Assembly: GCA_002150815.3 (NCBI GenBank)
Contig: NDFF03000380.1
Span: forward strand, 229,749-293,748
Reading direction: 5' to 3'
DNA: 64,000 nucleotides
Source of the DNA: Grammothele lineata
Taxonomy: Eukaryota; Basidiomycota; Agaricomycetes; Polyporales; Polyporaceae
Each line of letters opens with the position of its first letter. Position 1 is the stretch's first letter. A program made the position numbers and the translations under genes. Shown here one piece after another: positions 34,825-46,032 of the stretch. The notes under the pieces were generated by a model. The model ran no database searches. It had not been told where the DNA came from and saw only the letters and a list, made by a program, of their open reading frames with translations.

Positions 34825-36600
34825 TCAGAGCTCCGCAGCGTCGTGGGCAGCCTCCTCCTTGGCCTCCTCAGCGGGGGGCGGGACAGGCTTGAACGCGCCA
34901 AGAATGTTCGCCTTGATCTTGATCTCGTCGAGCTTGCCGGGCGAAAGCGTGCGCTTCTGGAGGATCGACTTGAGGCTGCACGTAGAACGTCAACACTGTG
35001 TCTCGAGACAGTCAACAGTAAGACTCACCGGTTCGTCTCCTTCTCGACGTACTCTTCGCTGCCGTTGACGACCTTCTCCATCACACGCAGGTAATGCTTC
35101 GCGCCCGCCCCAATGGTCTCCGCGAGCGCGCCCGCCTCCTTGAACACCGCCTGGCGCGCCGCCGACGCCCCCTCAACGAACTTCTGCGCGAGCGCGTCGA
35201 GCTCCGCGAGGCGGCCCGCGGTGTCGTCGAGGAGACCGCCGGGGGAGCGGTGCGTGCCGCACTTCTCGTTGAGGAACGCGATGAAGGCGTCCTCGGTGCG
35301 TGCGCCGTCGTAGTCAACGGGCTCGGACGAGCCCTTGGGGAAGAACTTGATCGTGGGGAAGGAGCCGATTTCGTACTTGGTCGCGAGCGGGCGGTTGTTC
35401 TGCGCGTCCGCGTCGACGTTCGTCACGAGACACTATGAACACCAGGGGATGTCAGCGGAGGAGTGGGAGACAGTGGAAGGCGAACTGACGTCGGGCTCGT
35501 TCGCGAAGTCCTTCGCAACCTCCTCATAGATGGGCTTGAGACGTTTGCAGTGACCGCACCAGGGTGCTGTGAACGCGACGATAACATCCTTGTCGGGGTT
35601 CTATCGAGCAGATTAGCATGCTACACGGGCACGAAGAGAAACCGTTAGGTCTTACCAGGGCAACATCGTCAAACGTGTGAATGTCAAGGATCTGGTACGC
35701 CGGTGGGGGAGGGGGCTTGATGTTCGACTTCACGCCGGATTTTGTCGTGATGCTGCCAACGGATTAGCTTCGTTCCATAGACCAGAGCATACGAATAAGA
35801 TAGCAGATAGGGTCAGGTAAAGCAAATGCAGTCTCATCTGAACGTATTCAGAGACCTTAAACCTGATGAAGCATCATACCCCGGGTGACGAGACGTGGGA
35901 CAGGAGTATCGACACATAGTACGGATGCACATTCACTCGGATTCGACAGGGCGCGGGAAAAGGCAGGCAACGGGATACGTGGTCGTGGAGTAGCCGGCGG
36001 ATGGTAATTCCACAGAACCATAGGACGTGGGAGCGGGGCAGAGAACAGCACACTCACAAGTTTGCCAGCGCATCGAGGTCCCGGCCCCCCTCGTACTTCT
36101 CGGGTTCACCACCGTCAGGACCGAACCACTTGAGCGCTGCAGCGTGAATCAATCAGAGAGCGTGCATGCAGCACGAGCGTGGAATGAGGACGCACTGGGG
36201 AACCCCGTCACGCCGTACTTCTGACCGAGAGGCCTCCCAACACCGTCCGCATCGACCTTCGCAACAACCACCTTATCCTTCGCATGCGCGAACGCGTCCG
36301 CGAGCTGCTCGTATACGGGAGCGAGGTTCTATGCGCAAAGCATGTCAGTCCGAGAATGTCGGAATCGTGTCGGGCGAGTCCGTACGCACCTTGCAGTGAC
36401 CACACCAAGGAGCAAAGCTGGCAGGATATCGTATGAGACACTCCTAAGCATACACACGCAGCGAATACGTACAACTCAACAAGAGCAGGCTTGCCCTGGC
36501 CAACGAACTCGTCGAAGTTGTCCGGATTGAGCTCGACGACATTGGACGCGAACGCCGCGCCGATGGACAGCGCGGCGGCAAAGAGCGTTGAGAGCCTCAT
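34825..36600 (-). CDS. Protein disulfide isomerase, two thioredoxin domains plus ERp29-like C-terminus
   Basis: Eight exons: 36600-36473, 36417-36390, 36328-36196, 36136-36058, 35752-35656, 35600-35490, 35432-35029, 34975-34825, giving 376 residues. All junctions keep frame; exon 2 is only 28 nt and the intron after exon 4 is long (305 nt). Signal peptide: MRLSTLFAAALSIGAAFA. Thioredoxin domain 1 has FFAPWCGHCK (Cys48/Cys51) and domain 2 has FTAPWCGHCK (Cys170/Cys173), each with its cis-proline (VTGFPT, IGSFPT). The C-terminal about 130 residues are helical and resemble the ERp29c domain (LAELDALAQKF, KRTLSPGKLDEIKIKANIL). This is the Erp38/PDI-D layout of fungi: it forms and reshuffles disulfides in the ER lumen. 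The protein ends HDAAEL, not HDEL, so retention may be weak or use another signal. Confidence 0.93.
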
Positions 36601-37105
36601 GAAGGGAACGTGAGGACGAGTGGTGGTTGGGAAGAGAGATGTGTGTGGTGTGTGTGGTGGCCGCTCTCGCGAGCCTTTGTCAGAGACCGAGGCTGAGAAA
36701 GTGCGACGTGGAGCCCTTGTAGGGAGCTTATGTAAGATAAGCGGTTGCGATGGCGCGTCCGCAAAAGGCAGTTCAGTATAAGCATTCCGGATCCTTTCTC
36801 TGGTGGACCGTGGCTGAGCTCGGAGGAGTTGCTTCCGCTCATCCATCGTGCAGCACATCTGTCGAGCATTGTTCTTCGGTGATACCGGAACACCCTCACA
36901 AGTATTTCTGCCAGATCTCCGGTGTACATTCCGTTCCCAGCGTCCACTCACTGCCAGTACCTGAGAAAACGTTGCTGAACCTCTATCTTTACTATAGCCT
37001 TAGGAGTCACCGCCAATGACAGCTCAGCCATACGGCTGTACGACCTAAGCTGATGCATAGGAGCGTCCTAAAGCTCCCAATCGTCCAAAACCTACTATCA
37101 TACTG
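36601..37105. other. PDI promoter region
   Basis: About 500 bases between the PDI start and the stop of the surface-protein gene, both on the minus strand. No gene seen. An ER-stress element could be expected for PDI, but I did not find a clear one by eye. Confidence 0.5.
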
Positions 37106-38433
37106 TCATCGAGGGACTTCTTCGATACCCGTTGATGACGAAGGCCCCTCCTGAGGCACCGCTACAAAATCATGGCACCAGTCAACCCAACGTACGCAAA
37201 AGGAGCAGGAAAAACGCTCACGCTGCGAAACCGTCGCCACTTGCGACCCGCTGGGCCCCGCAATCCTGCTCACTGGCCCAGCCTCTCCTGCTTCCGCCAT
37301 CTCCGCACTTTCTGTCGGACCAGTCGTGGCGGTCGTGCTCCTGATCGCGCCTCCCGCGCCCGCCCCGTCACTGCCTCGAATGCTCTGCACGAACTGTGCT
37401 GAGGGTGGCTCACGCCGGCCACCGAACCAGGCTCGTGCATGGGGCAGACATCGCTTGCTATAGTAGATGGAAACTCCGGCGATGATCATGAGGACGAACG
37501 AGCCGGCGATCGCAACAGGAAGGATCAAGGATGAGCTGGTGGACGACTTCGAGGAAGTGGCGTTTGGGGAGGATTTTTCCGTCGGTGCGGCCAGGGAAGG
37601 GGTAGCAAAAACCACAACGGTGGAGGTCGAGTCAGCAGATAAGGACAATGTGGTGGCGGGGAACGTTGCGGAAACGGCAGAGAAACCTGACGCAGAAGGC
37701 TCGATGATTGCGGATGGGTTGATCCCGGATGCCAGCGGTGCAAGGTCTGTATCGCGCCTGCGTCACATCAAGGTTGAGTCCTTTCAACAGAAGACGTGCA
37801 AAATGAAAGAGGAACGCAAAACGTACGTATATATGATCGCATCGAGGAAGACGGTCGACGAGACTTCACCCGCTACGCCGTTGCGGATCTCGAGCGCGTG
37901 TGTGGAGTGGACCATCGTCGTGTTTGCGTATACGAGGACGCCATACGTGATCCCCTGTGCATTCGTCTGTCCTGTATGGATATATCTTCCGACCACTTCT
38001 CCGTTGATGATGAAGTCGAGATGAACGTTGAGCGAATCCGGTACAGCACAGTAGATGTAAACCGCACGACCTGAGAGAGGGCAGATGCCTAGTTGAGCCC
38101 CCGTGTGAGCGAACTAGGGGCGAAGGACGTACCGACGAAGTCGGTACTCGCTATGCCCACTGTGCCGAGCTGCTCTGAGGTCGCCAGCGAGTCGTAGAAG
38201 TGCTCATGCCAAGTCCCGAACATCATCTTGCTTGCGTCAATATCGGAGAAGCAGTCTGCGCATAGAGAGTTGCCCTGCATCCAACTTTGTACCGGGAAGT
38301 ACGTGAGACCATCATTCAATGCATCGTGATAGAAATCGTCTATCGTGAGGTTGACAAGTTCTGCAGAGACTGTTGTATGTCTGAAGCCGAGGAGCCATAG
38401 AGGTGACAAGAGAATGCCTGGCGTGAAGAACAT
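37106..38433 (-). CDS. Type I single-pass surface protein with jelly-roll-like ectodomain
   Basis: Exons 38433-38133, 38070-37827, 37757-37222, 37161-37106, giving 378 residues. An N-terminal hydrophobic signal (FFTPGILLSPLWLLGF) precedes the ectodomain. This carries the motifs of a family widespread in mushroom genomes: FPVQSWMQGNSLCADC, then FGTWHEHFYDS, a strand after the first intron (GRAVYIYCAVP), a strand INGEVVGRYIHT and a closing FLDAIIYT. A Ser/Thr/Pro-rich stalk follows, then one membrane segment at about 258-281 (LILPVAIAGSFVLMIIAGVS) and a cytoplasmic tail of about 100 residues. The last intron (60 nt) is a multiple of three and could be missed; its GTGAGC donor and TTTTGTAG acceptor favour splicing. 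The ectodomain may bind carbohydrate, but no ligand is known. Confidence 0.83.
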
Positions 38434-39080
38434 CAACGAGAGTTTGGTATCAGGTGGGTATCAAGGCTTCAGGGTATCCTATAAGCAAAGGGATCTGCTA
38501 TAAGGAGCAGATATACCTCCTTCGCCCTCGCAGAGGCAGAGTGTGCGGAAGAAAGGACCGACGACAGCCTCGAGTGAGCGGGAGAGGACAACACGCAACT
38601 CGCAGGCTCGATGTGAACTCTGACTTCTTGAACAGCGACTATTGGCACGCCGTGCTTCGTGGGCGGCCACGGTCAGGCACGCCATGATGCTGAGAACTAC
38701 ATACCCAATCTGCCCAAAAGGCATTTATCGCTAAGCCTGTCGAGGACAGTTGGCCTCGTGACAGTTAGCATCGTGACAGTTAGCAGGAACCTCCGAAATC
38801 AATGCTCGAATTTGATGGCCTTCTTCCGGGCGCTCATCATTCTTATACCTATCGGTCTCATACGGCGTTCTCTACGAGATGAGCGATGAGTGGGCTTGAG
38901 AAAGATTAACATACGTGTCACCCAACCACCGACATATGCGTCCCATGTTTCCCCGTAAGAAATGCCATGGATAGCAGTTCTAGGTAACAACTGAAACCCG
39001 AACACGTACGTCTAATGCGAAGTCCTACATATCCCATCGTGCTGTTGAGACACTAGCAGATCCTATGATCCACTCCTGCC
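38434..39080. other. Intergenic region with a short tandem repeat
   Basis: Lies between the surface-protein start and the Old Yellow Enzyme stop. TATA-like ATATAC/TTATAG motifs on the minus strand near 38475-38516 could serve the surface-protein gene. A 15-bp tandem repeat sits at 38756-38785. No gene found. Confidence 0.5.
38756..38785. repeat. 15-bp perfect tandem repeat
   Basis: TCGTGACAGTTAGCA occurs twice head to tail. A degenerate third unit (GAGGACAGTTGGC) lies directly upstream. Confidence 0.9.
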
Positions 39081-40562
39081 CTAGTCTTTCTTCACCGTCT
39101 TGGCGCGCCCCTTGAAGCCCCAGCCAATCTGACCGGCGTGATGCAGCTCGACACCGAGCTCGTCTGCAAACGTCCACACCAAGCCCGGGTTCTTCTGGAA
39201 CATCCGCCCGTTTAAGATAATATCCGCATCACCCTGAGCACAAACATCAGCTCTCGTTTATCTCAACACTACGCATACTCAGACACGCGTACCTTGTCAA
39301 GGATGCTCTGCGCGAGCGGGCCGTCGTAGATGGCGCCAACGGCAGCGACGAGAATCTTATCCCCGTGCGCGCGCTTGACATCGGCAGCGAAAGGCACCTG
39401 GTACGCGGGCCCAGAGGTAATCTTCTGCGCGGGCGAGTTGCCCGACGAGGACAAATCGAGGAGATCGACGCCATGATCGGCGAGTATCCCTGCGAAACGC
39501 ACAGTGTCTTCGGACCGCCACGACTCCTCGGCTGGGAGGACGTTTTCGAGCCAGTCCGTAGCGGAGATGCTGTTACGGTTTGGGTCAGAGCGAGGTTAGA
39601 GAGACATGAACTCTTCAAAGATGAGGACTGACCGAAGGAAGAGTGGCATCGTCGGCGGAATGACGGCCCGGATAGCGTCGACAACCTCAAGCGGGAGCCG
39701 GACGCGGTTCTCCCAGCTACCGCCGTACTCGTCTGTGCGCTTGTTCGCGACCGGGCTTAGGAACGAGTCGAGCAAGAATCCGTGCGCGCAGTGGATCTCG
39801 ATCACGTCGAAGCCCGCGCGCACCGAGCGCTTCGCCGCGTCTGCGAATGCCTTCACAACGACTGCGATCTCGTCCTTGGTAGCCTCCCTCGGAGTCGGCA
39901 GGGCATCGCTGTGCGCGACAGCGGAAGGACCGTAGACGTCGTCTGCCCAGCCACCTGCAGCGAGGGGCGCTGTGGCGTTGCCGTTGATGAACGGCGCGAC
40001 TGTAGAAGCCTTGCGGCCAGCGTGAGCGAGCTGAATACCGATCTTCTGGCCTTGCGAGTGCGCGAAGGTGACAATCTCGGCCCACGCTCTCGCTTGCTCA
40101 TCCGTCCAGATCCCCGCATCCTCGGGGGTGATGCGCCCCTCGGGGAGAACAGCGGTCGCTTCGACAATGGAAAGGCCGGGTCCGCGAGAGATGATACCAC
40201 CAACTGAACGATAAAGCAAAGGATATCGTATGAGTAGATACAAGAGCGGGTAGAGCTACACGTACGGTGTGCCATATGCCAGGGCCTGATGACGCCATTT
40301 TCCGCGGAATACTGGCAGAGAGGCGCAAGCTGAAATGGATGATTTGCGGGTATATAAATGAAACTAACACGTGTACATGCCGGCACTGAACACGCACCCA
40401 TAAGCGGTTCTGAAACTCGACGCCACGAATCTTAATAGGCTTGAAGAGCGTTGGGATCGGTTTACCATCCGGCTGCGGGTCAACGGCGGTGCCCGATGGC
40501 GGGTGCTGGAGAGGTGTGAAGTAAGGAATTCCAGGTGCAGGAGGATTGAAAAGCGATGCCAT
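39081..40562 (-). CDS. NADH:flavin oxidoreductase / Old Yellow Enzyme (YqjM-like)
   Basis: Five exons: 40562-40398, 40329-40266, 40203-39633, 39569-39293, 39233-39081, giving 409 residues, close to the usual fungal length. It starts with LFKPIKIRGVEFQNRLW. The second exon adds LAPLCQYSAENG, the class motif of the YqjM/NamA branch, in which this cysteine tunes the FMN. Other FMN and substrate motifs are WHMAHLGG, IGIQLAHAGRK, FDVIEIHCAHGFLLDSFLSP, RTDEYGGSWENR, FLRISATDW and, near the end, GDADIILNGRMF. The enzyme reduces activated C=C bonds of enals, enones or nitro compounds with NAD(P)H and is cytosolic (no targeting signal). Roles in detoxification or secondary metabolism are possible, but no pathway genes lie next to it. 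Confidence 0.94.
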
Positions 40563-41723
40563 TGGTCCTGCTAGTGTATTGGGGGGGTTTCAGTTAGAGA
40601 GCTTGCAGCTGGGAAGTGATGTGGTGTGCTGGAGGATGACTTGGTCCATGGTTTTTATACCAGATGAAATGAGTACCTACTCAAATAGCGGCAAGAGGCC
40701 GTCGTACATTACGTGAGCTCGTGGTCGATGAACAAGCAATGTCTGTAGGAGGCGCTATTAGCTTCTATGCAAGGCGACAGAAGATGTAAACGGAACCACC
40801 TCGTGAGTAAGTTTTTGATCACTAAGCTGAAGACGATTGTCAACGCTCTGCGATACGAGCTTCTGAAGCGATCTCGGTCACAGCGCGCTGATACGCTGTA
40901 CTTGGCAGAACGTACGAGACAGCCTCCTAAACGTAGACTTCTAAGCCAACGCTCGCTGTGCGCTCCGGGAGGCGGGAAAGCCGCGCGCCTATGTAGTCCG
41001 GTCGCTGCTGAGTCAGAAGCCGACCGGGAGGTAGCTTGCCATTCGCGACTGCATTGGTAACGATGTTCCGGGTGGACGGTCAACAAGCGGAAGCTTCGAA
41101 GATCGTCCTGGGTAAAATAGCATTCGAACTAAAGTTGTTCAAGACGTCACTGCGATGTGCGCTACGGCAATGTTGTTGAGAGATATGATCAGAGAAATAA
41201 TAGCAGCGTACGTGTAGCCGTTGTTATCCAGTACGAGGTACTTCATTCTTGATTGTGGATTCTGCGGTAGTTCTGAACTGTTGTCACGGTGTTCGCGGCA
41301 AGAGAGGAGTCAACTGTAAGCGCTCAAACTCCGTCGGAGCTAGCCGGCGGCCCGCGTCGGGGCGGCAAGCCGGCTATGACCCGTACCTAGGTTCGACTCC
41401 AACTGCCGCCAACGCATTCTTCGCGAAACCTCAACGTCTAGTTTTTCGAATACACTTCGGTCTCGTCGTGGACGCTAGCTCTTAGCTTCAGCACGTAAGA
41501 CTTTGCGACAGATGAGCAGGCAGGCGCACGCGAAGATACACAATACGGGTCATGATCATTGCGGGACAAAATGATCGTAAACTACTGGTATAATGGGGTG
41601 CTGCCTTCTGCCTAATGGAAACATTACTGCAATCTAAACTAAAGCCGTAAACCTCAACCTCAGTCCCGAAGTTATATACAAAGAGTCAACGAATGTGGAT
41701 GAACGAAAGGATGCCATGTCCAA
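40563..41723. other. Intergenic region between OYE and secreted protein copy B
   Basis: Contains the OYE promoter and the copy B 3' UTR. A hairpin-forming GC-rich stretch (about 41340-41415, GGCGGCA ... TGCCGCC) ends in a tRNA-like GGTTCGACTCC but does not fold as a tRNA. No gene was identified. Confidence 0.5.
40652..40659 (-). promoter_or_regulatory. TATA box of the OYE gene
   Basis: TATAAAAA on the minus strand, 90 bases before the ATG at 40562. Confidence 0.6.
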
Positions 41724-43512
41724 TCAGAGGACCGACGAGAGGATGCTGCCCCCGGGGACGAGCTCCTTGATGATCGCCTTCACAATCCCAAAGGGCGAGT
41801 CGGGGCAGCCGAGGTCGGCGCGCTTGCGGAGCGCCTCGAGCGCGGCACGGTTCGAGTACGAGCGGCGCGAGGGAGAGTCGCCGAAGCTCTTCTTGAAGAG
41901 GTCGAATGACTTGCTGAAGAGCGTGACGCTCTTGCCTGCATCGAAGACGATGAAGGCCGCGTCCGCGTTGGCCGTGACGTCTAGTCCAGTCGTGACGTCG
42001 ACGCTGCCGCCAAAGGAGCCATCCGTGGAGGTTCCGTTCTGCGTGCTGGTCTGCACGTTGCCGGACGCAGCGAGGGCGAGGTCGACATCGACGTGGCCGT
42101 CGACGTCAAGGCTGATCGTGGACTTGACCGCGCCCTTGAACGCGTTAAGGCCGAATGCTAGGGAGGGGATCAGGTGGGCGCTGACTTTGCCGTTCGCGGT
42201 GATGTCGGGGGAGACGTTCAGGTCGATGTTGGAGTCGCCGGGAACGAAGCTGCCACCGCCATTGTTGTTATCGCCGGGCGGGAAGAAGAGCTGTGCGCCC
42301 TTGATATCGTAGTTGATGTCGACGGCGGTGTTGATGTTCGCGTCGAGGGTCGCATCTGCCTGACCGTTGACGCTGAACGTCGGACCGAGCTCGAAGATCC
42401 CGGGAATGTCGAATCCGGGGATGCCCTCGCTGATAAACGGGATCCTCTCAGTCTCGAATGTTCCCTATGAGCGTGGATGAGAATGCCGCCTTTGTACGCA
42501 AAACATCAGGGGGACTCACAGAAAGCGTCGCGTTGAGGATTAGGGTGCCGCTAACGGTGGCATCAAGCTTCGAAGTGAAACCGAAGTCTTTCACTTGCGG
42601 AGGCACGACGCTACCCGCAACGAATACACCAAAGTCGGTGGTGCCGTGGACCTTCAGGTTGTTCATGTTCAAGTTAACGGAGCCCCCAAAGCCGGGGACA
42701 TTGCCCTTCTGCGGGCAGTCGACGCTGTTGTTGAACAAGTTGACTGTGTCCTTGTCGAAGTCGAAGGGGCTAGTGTGGTCTGCCGTCTTGTTGAAGTTGG
42801 TGGGGTTACCACCACCGAAGAGTCCTACGTTCGACAGTCAGCTACGATGAATCGAGAGAAATAGTCGCTCGACGTACCACCCACGATAGAGCCGAGGCCA
42901 CGCTTCGAAATCCCATCAGGGAAGCTATCGGCGGCACCGGGGACTGAGGAGCCCTGGAACATGAACTCGACTGCACCGTTAACGTTCGGGTCGATCGAGT
43001 GCCAGTTGGTCGAGAGCTCGACGCCCATGACCGTCGGCTGCGAACCATCGCGGCGGGTGATCTTGGCTGCCTTGTCGGAGGGGATAGTCTGGTTCGCGTG
43101 GACCCAGTTGCGGCTCACGAGCGCGAACGGCACCGAACCGCACGAGGTAGGCAGACGGACAAGAGTGCCGTTAGCACCGTTCGTGTTGACGTGGTCGCAG
43201 CCCTTGCTTGGGTCAGCGCAGACTGCGCGGATCTGCTGGTCGGCGGCGTTCGGGTCGCAGTCGAGGATCTCCCATCCGGCAGCAGTGGTTAGGTCAGAGA
43301 CGGAAGCGTTGCCACCGGTCTGTGATGCGCTCAGTGATAACGCCGGAATACGAATTGAAGAATCAACTTACAACCCGAATAACTCCGGAACCACCCTGCT
43401 CAGCGGGAATGTTCCATTCACACTGACCGAAGCAGGGCTTAGACCAGTCGTTGGCGGCGTTAGCAGCGACCGAAAAGAGGGCGGCGACAAGGAGGGGGCT
43501 GAATTTGGACAT
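41724..43512 (-). CDS. Secreted beta-rich protein, copy B (possibly DUF7223-type)
   Basis: Four exons: 43512-43372, 43319-42878, 42824-42520, 42464-41724, giving 542 residues. Signal peptide MSKFSPLLVAALFSVAANA, then NDWSKPCFGQCEW as in copy A. Exons 1, 3 and 4 are exactly as long as in copy A (141, 305 and 741 nt) and introns sit at the same phases. Protein identity is high throughout. The main differences are in the exon 2/3 junction (GLFGGGNPTNF here) and scattered substitutions in the C-terminal strands. The cysteine pattern (DCDP, AVCADPSKGCDH, PTSCG, VDCPQKG) is fully conserved, consistent with an extracellular disulfide-stabilised fold. Function unknown. The pair is inverted and 38 kb apart, so it did not arise by simple tandem duplication in place. 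Confidence 0.87.
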
Positions 43513-43675
43513 GGCGTAGAAGACTCGTGAAGACGAATGTGAGAACGTAAAGTTCGTCAAAGGAAAGAGGAAAAGGGTGCGTTAGACGCAGTAAGAAGGC
43601 GAAGGCGAGCGAAGAACGAAGGAGGAATCACCAGGACCCGTGAGGTTCTACCCCGCAGCCACGACATCTTATATA
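43513..43675 (-). promoter_or_regulatory. TATA box and conserved leader of copy B
   Basis: TATATAAG on the minus strand at 43668-43675. From 43643 down to about 43529 the sequence is nearly identical to 1756-1870 upstream of copy A, including a run of about 60 identical bases after TCACGGGTCC. Confidence 0.65.
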
Positions 43676-44017
43676 CTGCATCCCTTGCGTTCGCGAATGA
43701 CGGTCTCCGACGCCTGGAGCGCCCGGCCAGGCTCTGTCCGCGTGCGAAGATCGCAAGATCTTGGGCGCATGCTGTGCAAGTTACCCCAGCGGTCGTGCCT
43801 CGTTTCAGCAAGCTGCACGTTACAATGCCGACGTACGCATCGTCGGTCCGCCGCCAACTAGAGAAAACAACGACTTCGTCATCAGAGTACTATATCGTCC
43901 CCACAAAGAGCTTGGAATGTACAACGTGAACGCTCCTTCGATAGTGCGTTTGAAGGCCATGACCTGACTTCCGTGCGCTGGCCGGCAGCGTTGGTCAAGC
44001 CCGACAGATGTGGTCTC

Positions 44018-44407
44018 ACACGGGTACGACCAACTTTTGCGGGGCTAGAGAAAGGCTAGCATACCGCGAACACATTAATTCAGTTTCTGGACCTATTTGT
44101 GGAGGTCAGATTATTGTGATTCTGGGCGCCGCTCGAAATCGCGCTTCTATGGGCTCGAGAAATACCATTTCAAGTAGCTGGTTCGCGTTTCTAGCCCACT
44201 TCTAGGGCCCACAAAAAAGTCGCAATGCTGTAATGTGCCCCCTATTATAATGGTCTTTCTGCTTCTCGAGCCCACAGAAGAGCATTTTTGAGCGCCGCCC
44301 ACAACACACAATAATCTGACATCCGAAAACGGACACAGAAACCGGATTGATATGTCCGTGATATGCTAGCCCTTCTGGAGCCCCGCAAATATTGGTCGTA
44401 CCCGTGT
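44018..44407. mobile_element. MITE-like foldback element with long terminal inverted repeats
   Basis: The outer 16 bases ACACGGGTACGACCAA (44018-44033) are exactly inverted at 44392-44407. Similarity continues inward for about 150 bases on each side at roughly 80%, for example TTGCGGGGCT, GGCTAGCATA, GTCAGATTATTGTG and GGGCTCGAGAA in both arms. The element is 390 bp with no coding capacity. GTCTC flanks it directly on both sides (44013-44017 and 44408-44412), a plausible 5-bp target-site duplication; the exact TIR edge could shift by one base. This is the layout of a non-autonomous DNA transposon (MITE). The superfamily cannot be named without relatives. Confidence 0.85.
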
Positions 44408-45681
44408 GTCTCCGGTTAGACCGTGAGCGCTGAGCGGCTATCCTGGTCGTGCAGTGAGCGGATGGGGGTGGCGTTCGGTGGCGATGACCGACACGAGACC
44501 GATGCTGACCAACGTTGTCAAGCAGGCGGAACGAAGGTGGAAGTTGGCCGGGGTGACATTGAGGTGATGAAAGGTTCGAGGCCAGTGTTTGAGGCCGTGA
44601 TCTGTGTATCTCCGTCAGTCAATTTGATGCATATCTTCGAGCCGTTCAAAGCCGGGTGGCTCCTCGGAATCGTTTACCTTAGTTTTATCATTGCGGGCAA
44701 GCAAATCTACAGGTGTATCCCGCACTCGAGCTGAACTGCGGGCACTGGGGGAGATGTTGAGTTGAGGCCAGACGCGGCGACGTTGGAAGTCAAAAGCGAT
44801 GGTGCGAAGGAAAACCTAATGGTGATCGACCGCAAGGTCTGTGCATCGCAAGAGACGCACGCATCTTGATGGAGGAGGATTTGATGCGCCCACAGTGGGC
44901 CGCCCAGGGCGTAAGTACTACGCGTTTGTGGCTTGCCAAGCCAAAGATCTACATTGGCGCCCGAAAATTCATTGCCAGCGCTTCCGACCGTGCCGTCTTC
45001 CAAAGTTTTGATGTGATCGGCACCAGCCTTGACTAGTGGACGCCGGACTCCTCATGGTCCATAGGTTTTCGGCGTCCGGCCCATTAGGCCATGCGCTGCA
45101 AGCGAAGAGGTCTCGCGCGGGACAGAGGTCTCATGCGGCACGTAAGGCACAAATCCAATTCGTAACTGGTAACCTCCACATGCGGTGAAAAGAACAACCG
45201 CTTCGGGTTGGAGGCATTAATGGCGTCAAGCTGAAAGCAGTGCAACAGTGCAGCACTTACTACGTCGAGACAGGCACGGGGCTTGATCTGGATTCTGCGC
45301 GCCACCTGTGTACAATGCTGACGGCGGGCGGCGGGCGGCGGCTGAACGCGCACATACGGAGTGGTGCGGGCAATACATGAACTATGCTCGTTTCTCCCAC
45401 TGGGCGACGATGTGTGGAATAGACCATCTTTGGCCGTCGGCATGGCGAGGGCGAGCGTGCCGAAGAGCGTGCCTAAAGGGGATTCCGGGATGTGATTCAC
45501 GACCAAACTACTCAGAACGCGAGTACAGAGACCGTGAACGCTCGTGAACAACTTACATCAAGTCTTGAGCAACGCCCATCGGTCTTCTCATCCCTAATGT
45601 CCGAGGTCTGAGGGACACCGGTCGGCGGCCCGGGATGTGACAGACTGCGTTCATCTTGCGACGTTTCGGCTTTACGATTGA

Positions 45682-46032
45682 TCACCACAACGCCCTGAAA
45701 ATATCGCCGTCGAGCGCCGTGCGCGCGACGCTCACAATGCCGTCGGCAACGTTGTTCTCGAGAATGCCCACTGTAATAAATACGCGCAACTGTTAGAATG
45801 TGATGGGAGTGTTGTCTGGAAGAGCCGTAATGAAGATGTACCAGATACTGCGATGTGGCACTCTAGCGAGAGTCCGTAATCATCATGAAGACCCAAAACG
45901 GGCTTATTGGGGTTGACCGTGTATCAGATTACTACTAGAAACAATGCCCCTTGCAGATGCGGAAACGCCGGTTCCCGTATTGGCGTTGCCTAGGTCTTGA
46001 GGGGGCCAAGAAAGGGCAAGTCCTCCTAAGTG
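45682..46032 (-). pseudogene. Unidentified gene relic or very short gene
   Basis: On the minus strand an open stretch at about 46032-45910 reads HLGGLALSWPPQDLGNANTG and ends at a TAA. A second stretch, in another frame, gives KPVLGLHDDYGLSLECHI. A clean intron then follows (GTACAT donor, TTCTAAC branch, TTATTACAG acceptor) to a last exon at 45770-45682 reading GILENNVADGIVSVARTA and ending FRALW-stop. The last junction fits perfectly, but the first two stretches cannot be joined with a normal intron. Only about 80 bases separate this from the hydrolase stop at 46115. I do not recognise the family. It looks like the decayed 3' part of a gene truncated at its 5' end. Confidence 0.4.

Noticed and set aside
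41340..41415. tRNA-like segment with GGTTCGACTCC and matching ends GGCGGCA / TGCCGCC
   Set aside because: The paired ends are only about 50 bases apart, the T-stem does not pair, and no D-arm or anticodon arm can be drawn. It is a GC-rich hairpin at most.
34825..43512. Biosynthetic gene cluster around the Old Yellow Enzyme
   Set aside because: Neighbours are a PDI, a surface protein and a secreted protein; no synthase, P450, methyltransferase or transporter is present.
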